Below, piece after piece: positions 31,154-41,655 of a stretch of DNA of 64,000 bases. The stretch's first letter is position 1, and each line of letters starts with the position of its first letter. The stretch is from Sulfurisphaera ohwakuensis. Its GTDB lineage: Archaea > Thermoproteota > Thermoprotei_A > Sulfolobales > Sulfolobaceae. Below the pieces are notes generated by a model, which saw only the letters and a program-made list of their open reading frames with translations, was not told where the DNA came from and ran no database searches. The stretch lies in assembly GCF_009729055.1 (NCBI RefSeq), contig NZ_CP045484.1, forward strand, positions 2,216,872 to 2,280,871. Direction: 5' to 3'. The position numbers and the translations under genes were made by a program.

Positions 31154-32303
31154 ATTATTTAGAATAACAACTTTCGGAGAGAGTCATGGTCCTATGGTTG
31201 GTGTCGTGATAGATGGAGTACCAGCAGGATTACCAATAAAAAAAGAAGACATAGAATTTGAATTGTCCTTTAGGAGACCTGGTAGACAATTCGTTACTGG
31301 TAGAAGAGAAAAAGATGAACCAGAAATTGTTAGTGGGGTTTATAACGGAAGAACAACAGGTGCTCCTATTACTATTTTGGTTAAAAATACTGATGTTATC
31401 TCATCCTTATATGAAGAAATACATTACAAGCCTAGACCTGGTCACGCTGATCTCCCTTATATTATGAAATACGGGTTTGAAAATTGGGATTATAGAGGTG
31501 GTGGAAGGGCAAGTGCAAGAGAAACAGTTGGTAGGGTAGCTGCGTCTGCAATAGCAAAGAAGTTATTAATGTTAACTGATACATGGATTGCCGGGCATTT
31601 AAAAAGCCTAGGATATGTTGAATTGAATGAACCGGTAACTTTTGAAGAGGTTTTATGTTCAAAGTACAGTCCAGTTAGAGCTAGTAAGAAGTGGTTAGAG
31701 CAAAAATATGAAGAATTAGTAAAGCAAGCTACAGTAGAGGGTGATAGTTGGGGAGGAATAGCTGAAATAATAGTTAGAAATCCACCAATAGGCCTCGGAG
31801 AACCAGTATTTGATAAACTTAAAGCTGATTTGGCTAAAGCTCTATTATCTATTCCAGCCGTAATGGGATTTGAATATGGACTAGGATTCAATGCAGCGAA
31901 GATGAAAGGAAGTGAAGCAAATGATGAAATAATAAAGAAAGGAGATAAATACAGATGGAAATTTAATAATTCTGGAGGTATTTTGGGAGGTTTATCTACT
32001 GGAGAGGATATAGTGGTTCGTTGCGCATTTAAACCTACTAGTTCCATAAGAAAACCCCAGAAAACAATAGATTTAAGGACTGGAGAGGAGACTACGATTT
32101 CTGTGATTGGAAGACATGACCCGGCTGTAGCCATTAGGGGTGTTTCCGTAGCTGAGGCAATGGTCTCTTTAGTTATTGCTGATCATGCAATGAGAGCGGG
32201 ATATATTCCTACAGTAAGGATTTCAGATGATCAAATAAAAATAATAGAGGAAAGATGGAATAAGTATATTAGCTTATGCAAACCTACGCAGGTATCTCAG
32301 TAG
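31131..32303 (+). CDS. aroC: Chorismate synthase
   Basis: A 390-residue FMN-dependent enzyme that eliminates phosphate from EPSP to give chorismate. Family signatures are [22 protein letters not shown] at the N-terminus, [27 protein letters not shown] and the C-terminal [18 protein letters not shown]. Full length. It overlaps aroE (23 bp) and aroK (28 bp), pointing to tight translational coupling. Confidence 0.97.
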   Translation: MPGNSFGELFRITTFGESHGPMVGVVIDGVPAGLPIKKEDIEFELSFRRPGRQFVTGRREKDEPEIVSGVYNGRTTGAPITILVKNTDVISSLYEEIHYKPRPGHADLPYIMKYGFENWDYRGGGRASARETVGRVAASAIAKKLLMLTDTWIAGHLKSLGYVELNEPVTFEEVLCSKYSPVRASKKWLEQKYEELVKQATVEGDSWGGIAEIIVRNPPIGLGEPVFDKLKADLAKALLSIPAVMGFEYGLGFNAAKMKGSEANDEIIKKGDKYRWKFNNSGGILGGLSTGEDIVVRCAFKPTSSIRKPQKTIDLRTGEETTISVIGRHDPAVAIRGVSVAEAMVSLVIADHAMRAGYIPTVRISDDQIKIIEERWNKYISLCKPTQVSQ

Positions 32304-33058
32304 TTAACGCTTTACCTAGCTGGTATGGTTCGTCAATGGCAGTAAATTTAACAGTTAGTGTAAGCATAAAAGAGGCAGAAAAATGCAAAAAGAATGATAT
32401 ACTTATAGATACTATTCTGAATTTCTTTCATGAAAAATATGGAATTCCATGCCTAGATATAAATGTAGAGTCACAAATACCAGAAAAAAGTGGTTTAAAA
32501 AGTAGTAGTGCTGTATCAACTGCATTAATTGGTGAAATATCTAAAAAGTTCGGAATAGAGATTGATGTTCCTAAATATTCAGCTATTTTATCATTAAAAG
32601 CTGGTGTTTCATACACTGGGGCTTTAGATGACGCAACATCATCATATTATGGTGGTGTTAGTTTCACTTATAATAAAGAATTTAAAATAATAGATATAAA
32701 AGATCCTCCAGAATTATCTGCAATTATATTGCCTAGAGGGGGTAGAAATATTAAGATAGATTTACAGTATCTTAAAAAATATAGATTAATATTCGAAGAA
32801 ATATTTAGAGTATCTAGACAAAATATTGTTTTAGGCATGAAGTTAAATGGAATTCTTGTAGCAAATATTTTAGGTTATGATATAAATGAAATAGAAGTAG
32901 CACTTAAAAAAGGTGCTTTAGCAGCTGGAATAACTGGAAACGGTCCTTCAATATTCGCGGTAACAAAAATAGGTGAAGAAGGACCTATTGTAGACGCTTT
33001 ATCAAAATTCGGAAACGTAATTGTAACGAGGTCTGTAGGGTATGTTAGTAGAGATTAA
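32276..33058 (+). CDS. aroK: Archaeal shikimate kinase (GHMP family)
   Basis: A 260-residue GHMP-fold kinase, the archaeal replacement of bacterial AroK. The ATP-binding motif 2 is [16 protein letters not shown] (near residue 64-79), a [13 protein letters not shown] motif follows, and the C-terminal [12 protein letters not shown] is the third GHMP motif. It phosphorylates shikimate at O3. The gene lies between aroC and aroA with overlaps of 28 and 17 bp, which confirms the specificity. Confidence 0.94.
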   Translation: MQTYAGISVVNALPSWYGSSMAVNLTVSVSIKEAEKCKKNDILIDTILNFFHEKYGIPCLDINVESQIPEKSGLKSSSAVSTALIGEISKKFGIEIDVPKYSAILSLKAGVSYTGALDDATSSYYGGVSFTYNKEFKIIDIKDPPELSAIILPRGGRNIKIDLQYLKKYRLIFEEIFRVSRQNIVLGMKLNGILVANILGYDINEIEVALKKGALAAGITGNGPSIFAVTKIGEEGPIVDALSKFGNVIVTRSVGYVSRD

Positions 33059-34268
33059 CCCTTCAAAAATTTATGGGAAAGTTAAAGCCCCTCAGTCAAA
33101 AAGTTTTGGAATAAGACTAGTGCTATATTCATTATTAAAAGAAAGTAAGCTAGACAACTTAATATCTTCTGATGACGTTAATGTGGCTATTAATGTTGTT
33201 AAACAGCTAGGAGTTAGTGTTGAGGGCACTTACTTTAAGAGGGAAAAAGAGCTTGTAACCCCAAAATTTTTGTATTTCGGTGGTTCTGCAACGACATTAA
33301 GGATGAGTATACCAATACTTTCTATTTTAGGTGCGGATACAATAATTGATGGAGATGAAACTTTGAGAAAAAGACCATTAAATGCTATTATTAAGGCATT
33401 AGAGGGTAGTGTTTCTTTTTCTTCGTCATCACTTCCGACAAAAATTAGTGGAAAGCTTAAGGAGAATTTTGTACGAATAGAAGGTGGAGAAAGTAGTCAA
33501 TACATATCTGGATTCATCTATGCTTTTTCATTAGTAGGTGGTGGAGAAATAGAAATAATTCCACCTATATCCTCTAAGAGTTATATTTATCTCACAATCG
33601 AATTAATAAATAGTCTAGGCGGAAATGTAAAGATGAAAGGAAATAAAATATACGTTGAAAAGGGAGATTTCAAACCTTATATAGGTAAAGTTCCAGGAGA
33701 TTATGCTTTAGCTTCATTTTATGCTTCCTCCAGTATAGTTTCTGGAGGGGAAATTGTAATCGAGGACGTTTATGAGTTGCCTAATTTTGATGGAGATCAT
33801 TCTATAGTTAATTTTTATGAGATGATGGGGGCAGAATCTTATGTTAAAGATAATAAATGGATTGTAAAGAGTAGTGAAAAGTTAAACGGTATTGAGGTCA
33901 ATGTTGATGATTATCCCGATTTAGCTCCTTCTATTGCATCATTAGCTCCTTTTTCGTCTTCACCTACAGTTATAAAGGGTATAAAGAGACTTAAGACAAA
34001 GGAAAGTAATAGAGTTGTAACTATTTCAGAAACATTATCAAAATTTGGAGTAAAGGTAGAATATGATGAGGACAAAATCATTATTTATCCTTCTAAAGTT
34101 AAAGCTGGGCATGTAATTTGTCCTAATGATCATAGGATAGCAATGTTAGCATCAGTTTTATCTTTTAAGTCTGGTGGCATAATTGAAAAAGCAGAATGTG
34201 TAAATAAGAGCAATCCAAATTTCTGGAAAGATTTAATTTCCTTAAATGGGAGAATAATAATAAGATGA
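33042..34268 (+). CDS. aroA: EPSP synthase
   Basis: A 408-residue 3-phosphoshikimate 1-carboxyvinyltransferase that transfers enolpyruvate from PEP. It has the N-terminal [11 protein letters not shown] (catalytic Lys and Ser), [11 protein letters not shown], the [12 protein letters not shown] segment, [12 protein letters not shown] with the catalytic Asp and the C-terminal [12 protein letters not shown]. Full length. It overlaps aroK by 17 bp and aroD by 4 bp. Confidence 0.96.
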   Translation: MLVEINPSKIYGKVKAPQSKSFGIRLVLYSLLKESKLDNLISSDDVNVAINVVKQLGVSVEGTYFKREKELVTPKFLYFGGSATTLRMSIPILSILGADTIIDGDETLRKRPLNAIIKALEGSVSFSSSSLPTKISGKLKENFVRIEGGESSQYISGFIYAFSLVGGGEIEIIPPISSKSYIYLTIELINSLGGNVKMKGNKIYVEKGDFKPYIGKVPGDYALASFYASSSIVSGGEIVIEDVYELPNFDGDHSIVNFYEMMGAESYVKDNKWIVKSSEKLNGIEVNVDDYPDLAPSIASLAPFSSSPTVIKGIKRLKTKESNRVVTISETLSKFGVKVEYDEDKIIIYPSKVKAGHVICPNDHRIAMLASVLSFKSGGIIEKAECVNKSNPNFWKDLISLNGRIIIR

Positions 34269-34915
34269 CTTTTGTTGTAGCATCTCTACCAGTACGTAGT
34301 GAAAAGGATTTAGATAAAATTCCGCGATTATTAGATGCTGATTTTGTTGAGCTAAGATTAGATTACTCCACTTCTCTTCCAGAAATACAAGTTATTGAGA
34401 AGTATAAAGATAGAGTAATTGTGACTATAAGAGATGTAAATGAAGGAGGAATAAACAAAATAGACCCAGAAATAAAAGCGAAATATTTAATAGAATTAAA
34501 TAAGAGAAATATACTATATGATGTTGAGGCTAAATTCGCTAAAAAATATAATATCCCGACTAGTAATAAAATTGTTTCAATACATTATCTAGATAGGGTT
34601 CCTTCTTACTCAGAAGTTTTTGAGTCACTAAGAGATTTCATAGAAGAAAGTTTTCTATTAAAAGTTGCTATAATTGGAAAAGATGGATATAAAGAGCTTT
34701 TATCAAAACTTCTTGAGCTAGAGAAAATAGCTGTAATGCCTATTGGTGTCAATCCTTTAGAGAGAATAGCGTTTTCAATTTTGGGATCTAAACTGATTTA
34801 TGGACATGCAGGCGAAGAAACTGCTAAGGGTCAATTTCATTATAAAGTTGCTAAGCAAATCCTGGATTACTTAACTTCAATCTCTATTTCGTCTCCTTCA
34901 ATTTTAACTGGATAA
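34265..34915 (+). CDS. aroD: 3-dehydroquinate dehydratase, type I
   Basis: A 216-residue Schiff-base TIM-barrel dehydratase. Type I hallmarks are ELRLD (near residue 32), the catalytic His in IVSIHYLD and the Schiff-base Lys in LLKVAIIG. It is the last gene of the operon. Its final 49 bp overlap the 3' end of the convergent Rieske gene, a long antisense overlap. Confidence 0.94.
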   Translation: MTFVVASLPVRSEKDLDKIPRLLDADFVELRLDYSTSLPEIQVIEKYKDRVIVTIRDVNEGGINKIDPEIKAKYLIELNKRNILYDVEAKFAKKYNIPTSNKIVSIHYLDRVPSYSEVFESLRDFIEESFLLKVAIIGKDGYKELLSKLLELEKIAVMPIGVNPLERIAFSILGSKLIYGHAGEETAKGQFHYKVAKQILDYLTSISISSPSILTG

Positions 34916-35169
34916 AGTTTTATAGGATTTTTAGTTGCACCCTTTATAGCTCTTCCGTCCTTCAGAGAGAAATGAGTGAAATGACACTGACATATAAGTT
35001 CTTCCCTTATTACTACACCTACTTTTGATAAGTCGCATCCTAGATGCGGACATCTACTATCTAATGCATAGAAATTATTTCCACCTAAATATATTATTAG
35101 TATATCTTTACCATTAATAATAATTTTCTTTTTCTCTCCAACTTTGAAATCAGATTTTTTTAATCTCAC
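34867..35169 (-). CDS. Rieske-type ferredoxin (sulredoxin-like)
   Basis: A 100-residue soluble Rieske protein. The [2Fe-2S] ligands are visible as RCPHLGC and CQCHFTH, i.e. a C-x-H pair and a C-x2-H pair. No transmembrane anchor, so it is a cytoplasmic electron carrier like the sulredoxin/archaeal Rieske ferredoxin of Sulfolobus. Start is GTG at 35169, with ATTTAAACTATA-like promoter sequence upstream. It converges on aroD with a 49-bp overlap. Confidence 0.92.
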   Translation of the reverse strand: MRLKKSDFKVGEKKKIIINGKDILIIYLGGNNFYALDSRCPHLGCDLSKVGVVIREELICQCHFTHFSLKDGRAIKGATKNPIKLYPVKIEGDEIEIEVK

Positions 35170-35330
35170 AAATTATGAATATAGTTTAAATCCTTTAACC
35201 CTAATTCTCTAAATTGTAGTAATATCCCTTTTAAGTTACTAAGTATTTATAATATTTCTTCAACTTTCATATGCAAAGTATTTATAATGTCAAAATCATA
35301 TTATATGATAGATAGAAGAGGTGTAATAAG

Positions 35331-35618
35331 TTGAGTATAAATGAGGAAAGGCTACTAAATAAGATTGACTATAGGATAATAGAAATAAAGAATATTTCAC
35401 CATCTGCAGAAGTCAGAGCAATAGTAATAACCAACAAACAACCATCAACCGAAATAGTAAATGATATTTCAACTATTGCAAAAGTAGAACTTATAATGCC
35501 ATTCCTTTCTACGGTTAAAGTAAAGGCAAAAGCTAAAGATTTACTTACTTTGGCTGAAAAGGATTACGTTAAATTCATTATGTTAGAAGAAGTTTTAGCT
35601 AAGCTTGAAGAATTTTAA
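35331..35618 (+). CDS. Small alpha/beta protein upstream of xpd
   Basis: A 95-residue protein with a beta-alpha-beta-beta-alpha-beta pattern resembling the ferredoxin-like fold of I9 inhibitor/propeptide domains (weak resemblance only). Start is TTG at 35331, fixed by a strong GAGGTG at 35318-35323 with a 7-nt spacer. This shows that leadered, Shine-Dalgarno-driven TTG starts are used in this genome. It ends 3 bp before xpd and is probably cotranscribed with it. No function assigned. Confidence 0.75.
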   Translation: MSINEERLLNKIDYRIIEIKNISPSAEVRAIVITNKQPSTEIVNDISTIAKVELIMPFLSTVKVKAKAKDLLTLAEKDYVKFIMLEEVLAKLEEF

Positions 35619-35621
35619 AAA

Positions 35622-37268
35622 GTGGAGTTAAGAGATTGGCAAAAGCAATTAAAAGATAAAGTAATAAATGCTGTCAAAGAAGGTTTTTTAGTCGCATTAA
35701 ACTCCCCTACGGGGAGTGGTAAAACACTTTTTTCTCTCTTAATTGGTCTTAATACTAAGGGTAGAGTGATCTTTGTAGTTAGAACGCATAATGAATATTT
35801 TCCAGTATATAGGGATGTAAAGAAAATTGATCCTTCTCTAAAATTTTCGTTTGTTATAGGTAAGCCTAGTGCTTGTCCCTTTGCAACTAAGGATGTAGAT
35901 ACTGAAGATATTAATTGCAAATACTGTGAGATAAAAAATGCTATAGAAGTTAAAATAGATAAATCCCCTTTTGAGAAACTTAAAGAATTAAAAGAAAATG
36001 CTATAAAAGAAGGGTTCTGTCCCTATTATTCTCTGTTGGAATCAGCAAAGGAAGCTGATATCATTACAATAACGTACCCTTATTTTTTTATTGAAAAATA
36101 TCTTAGTTTACTTGATATTAACTTAGAAGAGTATTTCATAGTAATAGATGAAGCTCATAATATAGATAGAGTAAGTGAAATCGAGGAAAGAACACTAAGT
36201 GAATTTATTCTCTCAATGGCAATAAAACAGAGCAAGAGCGAAGAAGTAAGAAGGATATTAGATAGACTCATAAAAGAGTTAAAAACTCTAACTTATCAAG
36301 ATGAAAAATATATAAAATTAGATAAAGTGCCTGAGTTGTCAGATGAGGAACTCTCACTGTTAGTTGATGAGTACGAAGAATTAAGAAAAGAGGCAATAAA
36401 ATCGAAAAGTGTATCTAGAATCTATCTGGGCTCTGTGATTCGTTTTTACGCTACTTATTCTACTGGAAATTTTATACCTTTTTCTTTTTCTAATAAAATT
36501 GTCCTAAAAACACTAGAGCTAAACCAATATTACAACTTACTAAATGATGAAAATCTTTCTATTTTATTAATGTCCGGTACTTTACCACCAAAGGAATACT
36601 TAGAGAAAGTACTAGGAATTTCTAGAAAAATTTTATATATAGACGTAGAGAAAGAAGTAAAGAAAAAAGTAACAGGCAGTTATCAATGTAAAATAGCGAT
36701 AGATGTGACTTCTAAATACGATCTAAGAAGTGAAGCAATGTGGAAAAAATATTCCTCGTATTTGCTAAAAATTTATTATCAAGCTAGAAATCATGTGTTA
36801 GCAGTATTTCCATCTTATCAGATAATGGAAAAAGTAATGAGTTATGTTAATGTAAATAAAATCTTAGAAAATGAAGGAACAAGAATTGATGATGTTATAA
36901 AAATAGTTAAAGAGAGTAGACAAAAATATATAATAGCTGGCGTAGGAAGAGGAAAAATAACTGAGGGTGTAGAGATAACGGATAATGATAGAAGTTTAAT
37001 TTCAGATGTAGTCTTAGTTGGTGTCCCTTATCCCCCCGAAGATGATTATATGAAATTACTTTCTAAGAAAATTTCAGAAAAACTAGGAGGAAAAGAGAAA
37101 GAATATCTAATAATGATACCGGCTTTAATTACTGTAAAACAAGCTATAGGTAGGTCTATAAGAAATATAAATGATACTGCATTAGTTTGGTTACTAGATA
37201 AACGATATGATTCCTTATGGTGGAAGAAAAACCTAAATTGCTTTAATTCAACAAAAATAAGGCTATGA
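35622..37268 (+). CDS. xpd: XPD/Rad3 DNA helicase with 4Fe-4S cluster
   Basis: A 548-residue superfamily 2 5'-3' helicase. Walker A is SPTGSGKT (28-35), and the iron-sulfur domain ligands are C85, C99, C102 and C133. The DEAH box is at 176-179 and the C-terminal motif VI is QAIGRSIRN. It is typical of the compact archaeal XPD, which lacks the eukaryotic TFIIH extension. Start is GTG at 35622. It overlaps by 4 bp a thioredoxin-fold protein gene downstream. Confidence 0.97.
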   Translation: MELRDWQKQLKDKVINAVKEGFLVALNSPTGSGKTLFSLLIGLNTKGRVIFVVRTHNEYFPVYRDVKKIDPSLKFSFVIGKPSACPFATKDVDTEDINCKYCEIKNAIEVKIDKSPFEKLKELKENAIKEGFCPYYSLLESAKEADIITITYPYFFIEKYLSLLDINLEEYFIVIDEAHNIDRVSEIEERTLSEFILSMAIKQSKSEEVRRILDRLIKELKTLTYQDEKYIKLDKVPELSDEELSLLVDEYEELRKEAIKSKSVSRIYLGSVIRFYATYSTGNFIPFSFSNKIVLKTLELNQYYNLLNDENLSILLMSGTLPPKEYLEKVLGISRKILYIDVEKEVKKKVTGSYQCKIAIDVTSKYDLRSEAMWKKYSSYLLKIYYQARNHVLAVFPSYQIMEKVMSYVNVNKILENEGTRIDDVIKIVKESRQKYIIAGVGRGKITEGVEITDNDRSLISDVVLVGVPYPPEDDYMKLLSKKISEKLGGKEKEYLIMIPALITVKQAIGRSIRNINDTALVWLLDKRYDSLWWKKNLNCFNSTKIRL

Positions 37269-38059
37269 AAGTAGAAATATTTACTCACAAGAATTGTATT
37301 GAGTGTAATTTTCTAATTGAATTTTTAGAAAATAAAGGACTCTTGAGTAAGGTAACGATAATTGATACAGAACTTTACCCATTTTTAGCATTTGAGAGAG
37401 GAGTAATTTCCACTCCGTCAATATTTGTTGATGGAAAGTTAATATTTGCTGGTGTTGTTGATTATGATGAGTTACTAAAGATATTATCTGGAGAAAAAGT
37501 AAGTGTAAAAATAAATAAAGAAGAACTTATCGACAAACTAATGTTTGGGATAATTAATTCATTCGCTGCAACGGCTTGGTTATATGTTAATAAAGATTTT
37601 GACGCTCTAATGGCTCAAAAGGATTTTGTATTTGCCATAACTGGGTTAGCACTAATAAGTGAAAGTGAAGCTGAGGAAATGTATAATTATCTTAGGAATG
37701 TTATTGTAAAGGAAGGAGATATTTATTTCGAGAAATGGAAGGATACAATGAAAAGAGTAATTTCATCCAACTTTATCAGGGAACTATATTGGTTATATGA
37801 GAAGAAGTTGCAGAAAGAATATGTAATGTCAAAATATCCTATTGAAGTTTTTGCACATTGGCTTATGGTTAGAGGAGGTGCAGTGGGTAGAGTTGGTTTA
37901 AGGATTCATCCTCTTAGTGAAAAAGAAATTATAACACGCATTAGTGAAGTTTATATTTATTTATTCAATAATTACGATAGTTTATGGGATAAAGTAATTA
38001 AAGAACAAGAAGAAATTCGTAAATCAAATAAAGAGCAAGTTAGATTCTTAAATTTTTAA
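37265..38059 (+). CDS. Thioredoxin/glutaredoxin-fold protein with unknown C-terminal domain
   Basis: A 264-residue protein. Residues 1-77 form a glutaredoxin-like domain: EIFTHKNCIECNF with a CxxC at C11/C14, the cis-Pro segment STPSIFVDGK and a final beta-alpha. Residues 80-264 form a large helical domain (tryptophan- and tyrosine-rich) that I do not recognise. It overlaps xpd by ATGA and is followed after 22 bp by a TusA-like gene. Possibly it handles redox or sulfur for the Fe-S helicase or for sulfur metabolism; this is inference. Confidence 0.75.
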   Translation: MKVEIFTHKNCIECNFLIEFLENKGLLSKVTIIDTELYPFLAFERGVISTPSIFVDGKLIFAGVVDYDELLKILSGEKVSVKINKEELIDKLMFGIINSFAATAWLYVNKDFDALMAQKDFVFAITGLALISESEAEEMYNYLRNVIVKEGDIYFEKWKDTMKRVISSNFIRELYWLYEKKLQKEYVMSKYPIEVFAHWLMVRGGAVGRVGLRIHPLSEKEIITRISEVYIYLFNNYDSLWDKVIKEQEEIRKSNKEQVRFLNF

Positions 38060-38081
38060 ACACTCAATACTAATATGAAGT

Positions 38082-38309
38082 ATGTCACAACAATTAAAAC
38101 TAGATCTAAGAGGTAAGCCTTGTGAAGAATATATTTTAGAAATATCAAAAATTCTAGTATCTATGAGAGCAGGAGACGTATTAATTGTTATAGCAGACCA
38201 AGATAGGATAATTTGTACGCATCAGCTTTTAAGAAATTCCCCTAGATATCTTTTCAAGGGCGATATAGTTGGTGACCATGCTGAAATTACGATAAGACGA
38301 TTAAGATAA
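38082..38309 (+). CDS. TusA/SirA-like sulfur carrier protein
   Basis: A 75-residue protein with the TusA fold (beta-alpha-beta-alpha-beta-beta): an N-terminal [19 protein letters not shown] with the active Cys at residue 14, and the central [14 protein letters not shown]. TusA proteins pass persulfide sulfur. The usual CPxP is changed to CEEY, as in a number of archaeal members. It is in line with xpd and the thioredoxin-fold gene. Confidence 0.85.
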   Translation: MSQQLKLDLRGKPCEEYILEISKILVSMRAGDVLIVIADQDRIICTHQLLRNSPRYLFKGDIVGDHAEITIRRLR

Positions 38310-38330
38310 ACTAAGAACTTAAAATAAATT

Positions 38331-40181
38331 TTATTCTTTTGTGTTAATTCCTACACGGATTTTATTTCCGTTAATTTCCGCTTTAAATCCTTTTTTATTT
38401 AAAAGGGCTATAATAAAGTTAGCATAATTTTCATTAATACCAATATCACTTAGATTTATTTCACCAGTTTCCAAAATTTGTGGCAATAAAGTATCTACTA
38501 ATTCGCTTAACTGTGTTAGAGTATCTTTATTGCTAGCCAATTCTATAGCCTCCTTTAATTCAGAAATTGAACTATATAACCTGGATATTTTTTCACAATA
38601 AGGCATTTCTGGAGTTTGAAGAGTCTGTATTTCTATGTTGATTAGACTTATCATATTATCTATTTCTGTGCTCTTATAAATAGATGATATAGTTTTTAAA
38701 GTATTCTGTAATTCTATTAGCTCTACTAGAAGAAAGTTGTTTATTTTTTCTAGTAATTTAGTTGCATTTCCCACTTTGTTTATAGTGAATGGTTGTAATG
38801 GGATATCTGCTAAAGATTTCTTTATCTCATAACTTTCTTCCTCGGTGAAAAGCTGGATAACCTCTAATGCTTTACTAGCACATAAGTCTAATTTTTTATT
38901 TAGAATTTGAATATCCATATTATTTAATCTTTCACTGATATAATTCATATTAATAATGTTCAATTTATCTAAATTTACTCCGATTGTCTTATTTGTATTT
39001 TCAACAAATGTATTTAGAAAGTTAGTTGCTAAAATTATGTTTGTTTCAATTGTTTGTTTTAGATGTCTATAAAAATCTATAAACTGTTCTAATTTTATTT
39101 CTTCCTTTGGATACTCAATTTCTGATAAATTTATCCCAATTTTCTTTAGTTTCAATGTAAAATCATTATATCCTCTTATTTTGTCGAAAATTAAGTTGTT
39201 AATTTCTATCGTTAAAATTCTTTTCTGGCTAAGTAACTCGTCATTTACCTCACTAAGGCAATTTATATTTTTACATTCATTCAGTTTATTTTGTATAGCA
39301 GATATAGAACTAAAAGTTCCATCTATAATTTTAATTAAATCTCCTCCTTCTTTTCCTATTTCACTTCTTAAAGAATATAATACTGCCTGTATATTCTTTA
39401 TCTCTTCATTAATTCTATTTTTTAAATTAGCTGTAGCTTCTCTGTTTTCATTTATAGTTTTAGTAAAGTTAATTACTCTATCTATTATATTTATAGCTAA
39501 ACTTAAAATAATACCATAAAAGAAATATGGAGAATTAAAAAGAGTAGAAAAGTAATAAGCAGAAATAGTAATAGGAATAATTCCAACTACGCTATAAAAT
39601 TTTGAGTTAATTGAATATAGAATTGAACCTATTAAAATTAATATGATCGATTCGAGAATTACATGATTATTAAAATTTACGGTAAGTAAATAGATGAAGG
39701 GTAAAAAGGAAAATATTCCATCTACATAAGATTCATTGAATGAAACACCAGAATAATATAGGATAGCTGCTATGGTTGGATTAAAGTTCTGAAGAATTAA
39801 GTTCCCAGCTGTTATCAAAGACCTAGAATTTCTTCTTATCGCTAAATGTATTAAAGGAATGATAAATAAAAAAACTAGTAAGAAAGCTATTTTTTCTATG
39901 TTAGGAAAAGAGATTATACCATTAATAATTTCTTCAAGTAAATTAAGATTAGATACAACTATTGACGAAATTATTAAAACTGGTAGTAAAATATTCTCTA
40001 TTAGAAATGATATTGCAAATACCAAACCTAGTGTAATATACGCAAAATTTAGGTTTGTGAAATGTAATGCAATATAAAAACTTAGCACACCATTAATTAT
40101 CATTATTATGATCTTCTTAGTTAATTCTTTAGCGTCATTAATTAAGATACTCATTTCAAAATAAATATAATAGTAGAACAT
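38331..40181 (-). CDS. Membrane protein with long cytoplasmic coiled-coil domain
   Basis: A protein of up to 616 residues: about nine hydrophobic segments in residues 20-240, then about 375 residues of helical, Asn/Ile/Lys/Glu-rich sequence (coiled-coil like) and a small beta-alpha C-terminal module ending near residue 612. ATG 40181 opens the frame; ATG 40154 (MSILINDAKEL) is equally plausible. No transporter or sensor motif is recognised. Composition is more AT-rich than neighbours. The architecture resembles aromatic-acid exporter or FUSC-like layouts only loosely. Confidence 0.7.
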   Translation of the reverse strand: MFYYYIYFEMSILINDAKELTKKIIIMIINGVLSFYIALHFTNLNFAYITLGLVFAISFLIENILLPVLIISSIVVSNLNLLEEIINGIISFPNIEKIAFLLVFLFIIPLIHLAIRRNSRSLITAGNLILQNFNPTIAAILYYSGVSFNESYVDGIFSFLPFIYLLTVNFNNHVILESIILILIGSILYSINSKFYSVVGIIPITISAYYFSTLFNSPYFFYGIILSLAINIIDRVINFTKTINENREATANLKNRINEEIKNIQAVLYSLRSEIGKEGGDLIKIIDGTFSSISAIQNKLNECKNINCLSEVNDELLSQKRILTIEINNLIFDKIRGYNDFTLKLKKIGINLSEIEYPKEEIKLEQFIDFYRHLKQTIETNIILATNFLNTFVENTNKTIGVNLDKLNIINMNYISERLNNMDIQILNKKLDLCASKALEVIQLFTEEESYEIKKSLADIPLQPFTINKVGNATKLLEKINNFLLVELIELQNTLKTISSIYKSTEIDNMISLINIEIQTLQTPEMPYCEKISRLYSSISELKEAIELASNKDTLTQLSELVDTLLPQILETGEINLSDIGINENYANFIIALLNKKGFKAEINGNKIRVGINTKE

Positions 40182-40418
40182 AAATAAATTTTATTAGTTC
40201 AATTTAACGTATTATAGTTTTCTCTTCTGTAAAAAATCTAAAAAGTGTTGCTAAACTCTATCATAAAAGAACAGTTTTTCATATAATTATTGACAAATAA
40301 TCATAACGTTTATAAAGTTTAGGGGTTCAAAGGGGGCGAAAAACCTCGCCTTTTAAGGCGGGGATGGATAGCCCCCTTTGTAGAAATATTTTTTAATCCA
40401 CTCTCGAACATTTTATTA

Positions 40419-41651
40419 ATGCCCAACGTAGGGTTCCGCTTTCGTGCATATGCTGACGATCAAACAATTAGGGCGTTAAAAGCCCAGTTGAGGTTAGCAT
40501 GTGAGATGTACAACACCCTACGCTGGGCAGATATCTATTTCTACCAAAGGGACGGAAAGGGTCTTACACAAACGGAGTTAAGACAACTCGCTCTAGATCT
40601 AAGAAAGCAAGATAAGGAGTACCAACAACTCTACTCACAAGTAGTACAGCAAATTGCCGATCGTTATTACGATGCTAGGGATAGGTTCTTCAAAGGTCTA
40701 GCACACTTTCCTAAGGAGAAGAAACCCCATAAGTACTACTCTCTTGTTTACCCACAAAGTGGATGGAAAATACTTGAGAGCAGGGAAATAAGGACTAAGA
40801 GTAGGAAGAATAAGAAGAAGCTGGTGTTATTGAGGTTATCAAATCTCGGCGTGTTTAAGGTCATTGTTCATAGGGACTTCCCGCTTGACAAAGTAAAGAG
40901 GGTGGTAGTTAAACTAACACGTTCAGAGAGAGTGTACATCTCCTTCATGGTTGAAGGTGTTGGATTCTCTCAACTCCCAAAGACTGGTAAGGTAGTTGCA
41001 ATAGATGTTGGGATAGAGAAACTCCTAACCACGAGTGATGGATTCTATTTCCCTAACTTGAGACCTTATGAGAGGGCACTTGAGAAGATAAGGAAACTCC
41101 ACAAGGTTCTCTCGAGGAAAGAGTTCTTGTCGAAAAATTGGTTTAAAGGAAAAGTGAAGTTGGCTAGGGGTTATGAACACTTCAAGAACTTGAGGGAAGA
41201 TCTTTACATGAAGTTGGGTAAGTGGTTCGCACAACATTATGACGTTGTAGTAATGGAGGATATAGATGTTAAACAACTGGTGGAGGAGTCAGAAAGGAAG
41301 TTGAGGATGAGGTTACACGATGTTGCATTCCATGAGTTGAAGAGAATACTAGAATATCAGTTGGAAAAATATGGAAAGAAACTGTTGTTAATAAATCCAG
41401 CATATACTTCAAAGATGTGTGCCAAATGCGGGTACGTAAAGAAAGAGTTAACTTTGACTGACCGTGTGTTCAGCTGTCCTAAGTGCGGTTGGGTTACTGA
41501 TCGTGACTATAACGCTTGCTTAAACATGTTGAAGAGATCGGGGTGGGAGCCATCCTTAGTGCCTGTGGAGCTCTACCCTCTACCCGTAGCGAAAAGCTAC
41601 GGGCAAGGTGGGGCTATGAAGCAGGAAGCTCCGCCCTTCAGGGCGGGGTAG
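40419..41651 (+). CDS. tnpB: TnpB RNA-guided nuclease
   Basis: A 410-residue TnpB, ancestor group of Cas12, which cuts DNA guided by an RNA from the element's right end. The RuvC residues appear intact: D196 (VVAIDVGIE), E280 (VVMEDID) and D363 (TDRDYNA). Zinc ligands C334/C337 and C353/C356 are complete. The N-terminal OB/REC-like part is complete too, so the protein is probably active. The last 40 residues are encoded by the right-end hairpins and look like translated guide RNA sequence. Start ATG 40419 lies about 27 bp after a TTTTTTAAT box. Confidence 0.95.
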   Translation: MPNVGFRFRAYADDQTIRALKAQLRLACEMYNTLRWADIYFYQRDGKGLTQTELRQLALDLRKQDKEYQQLYSQVVQQIADRYYDARDRFFKGLAHFPKEKKPHKYYSLVYPQSGWKILESREIRTKSRKNKKKLVLLRLSNLGVFKVIVHRDFPLDKVKRVVVKLTRSERVYISFMVEGVGFSQLPKTGKVVAIDVGIEKLLTTSDGFYFPNLRPYERALEKIRKLHKVLSRKEFLSKNWFKGKVKLARGYEHFKNLREDLYMKLGKWFAQHYDVVVMEDIDVKQLVEESERKLRMRLHDVAFHELKRILEYQLEKYGKKLLLINPAYTSKMCAKCGYVKKELTLTDRVFSCPKCGWVTDRDYNACLNMLKRSGWEPSLVPVELYPLPVAKSYGQGGAMKQEAPPFRAG

Positions 41652-41655
41652 CTCA
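41583..41655 (+). ncRNA. Predicted right-end (omega/reRNA) scaffold of tnpB element
   Basis: The overlapping 3' end of tnpB folds into two strong hairpins (stems 41583-41590/41596-41603 and 41631-41636/41641-41646). In known TnpB systems the guide RNA comes from the mRNA 3' end, with its guide taken from host DNA just past the element. Here the guide would begin near 41656. The 5' limit of the RNA is not visible and may lie further upstream inside tnpB. Confidence 0.6.

Larger units (their letters stand above)
40328..41655 (+). mobile_element. IS200/IS605-family element carrying only tnpB
   Basis: The left end has two nested stems: CAAAGGGGGC (40328-40337) with GCCCCCTTTG (40371-40380), and inside it CCTCGCC (40344-40350) with GGCGGGG (40357-40363). 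The right end has CCCGTAGC-GAAAA-GCTACGGG (41583-41603) and CCGCCC-TTCA-GGGCGG (41631-41646) followed by GTAGCTCA. Subterminal hairpins without long terminal inverted repeats or target duplication are typical of the family. No tnpA is present, so transposition needs a Y1 transposase in trans. The interior is visibly richer in GC than the host sequence. Exact cleavage sites are estimated. Confidence 0.85.

Noticed and set aside
31462..32134. Two long minus-strand frames inside aroC
   Set aside because: Antisense shadows of a complete chorismate synthase; proline/serine-rich translations arise from the codon use of the real gene.
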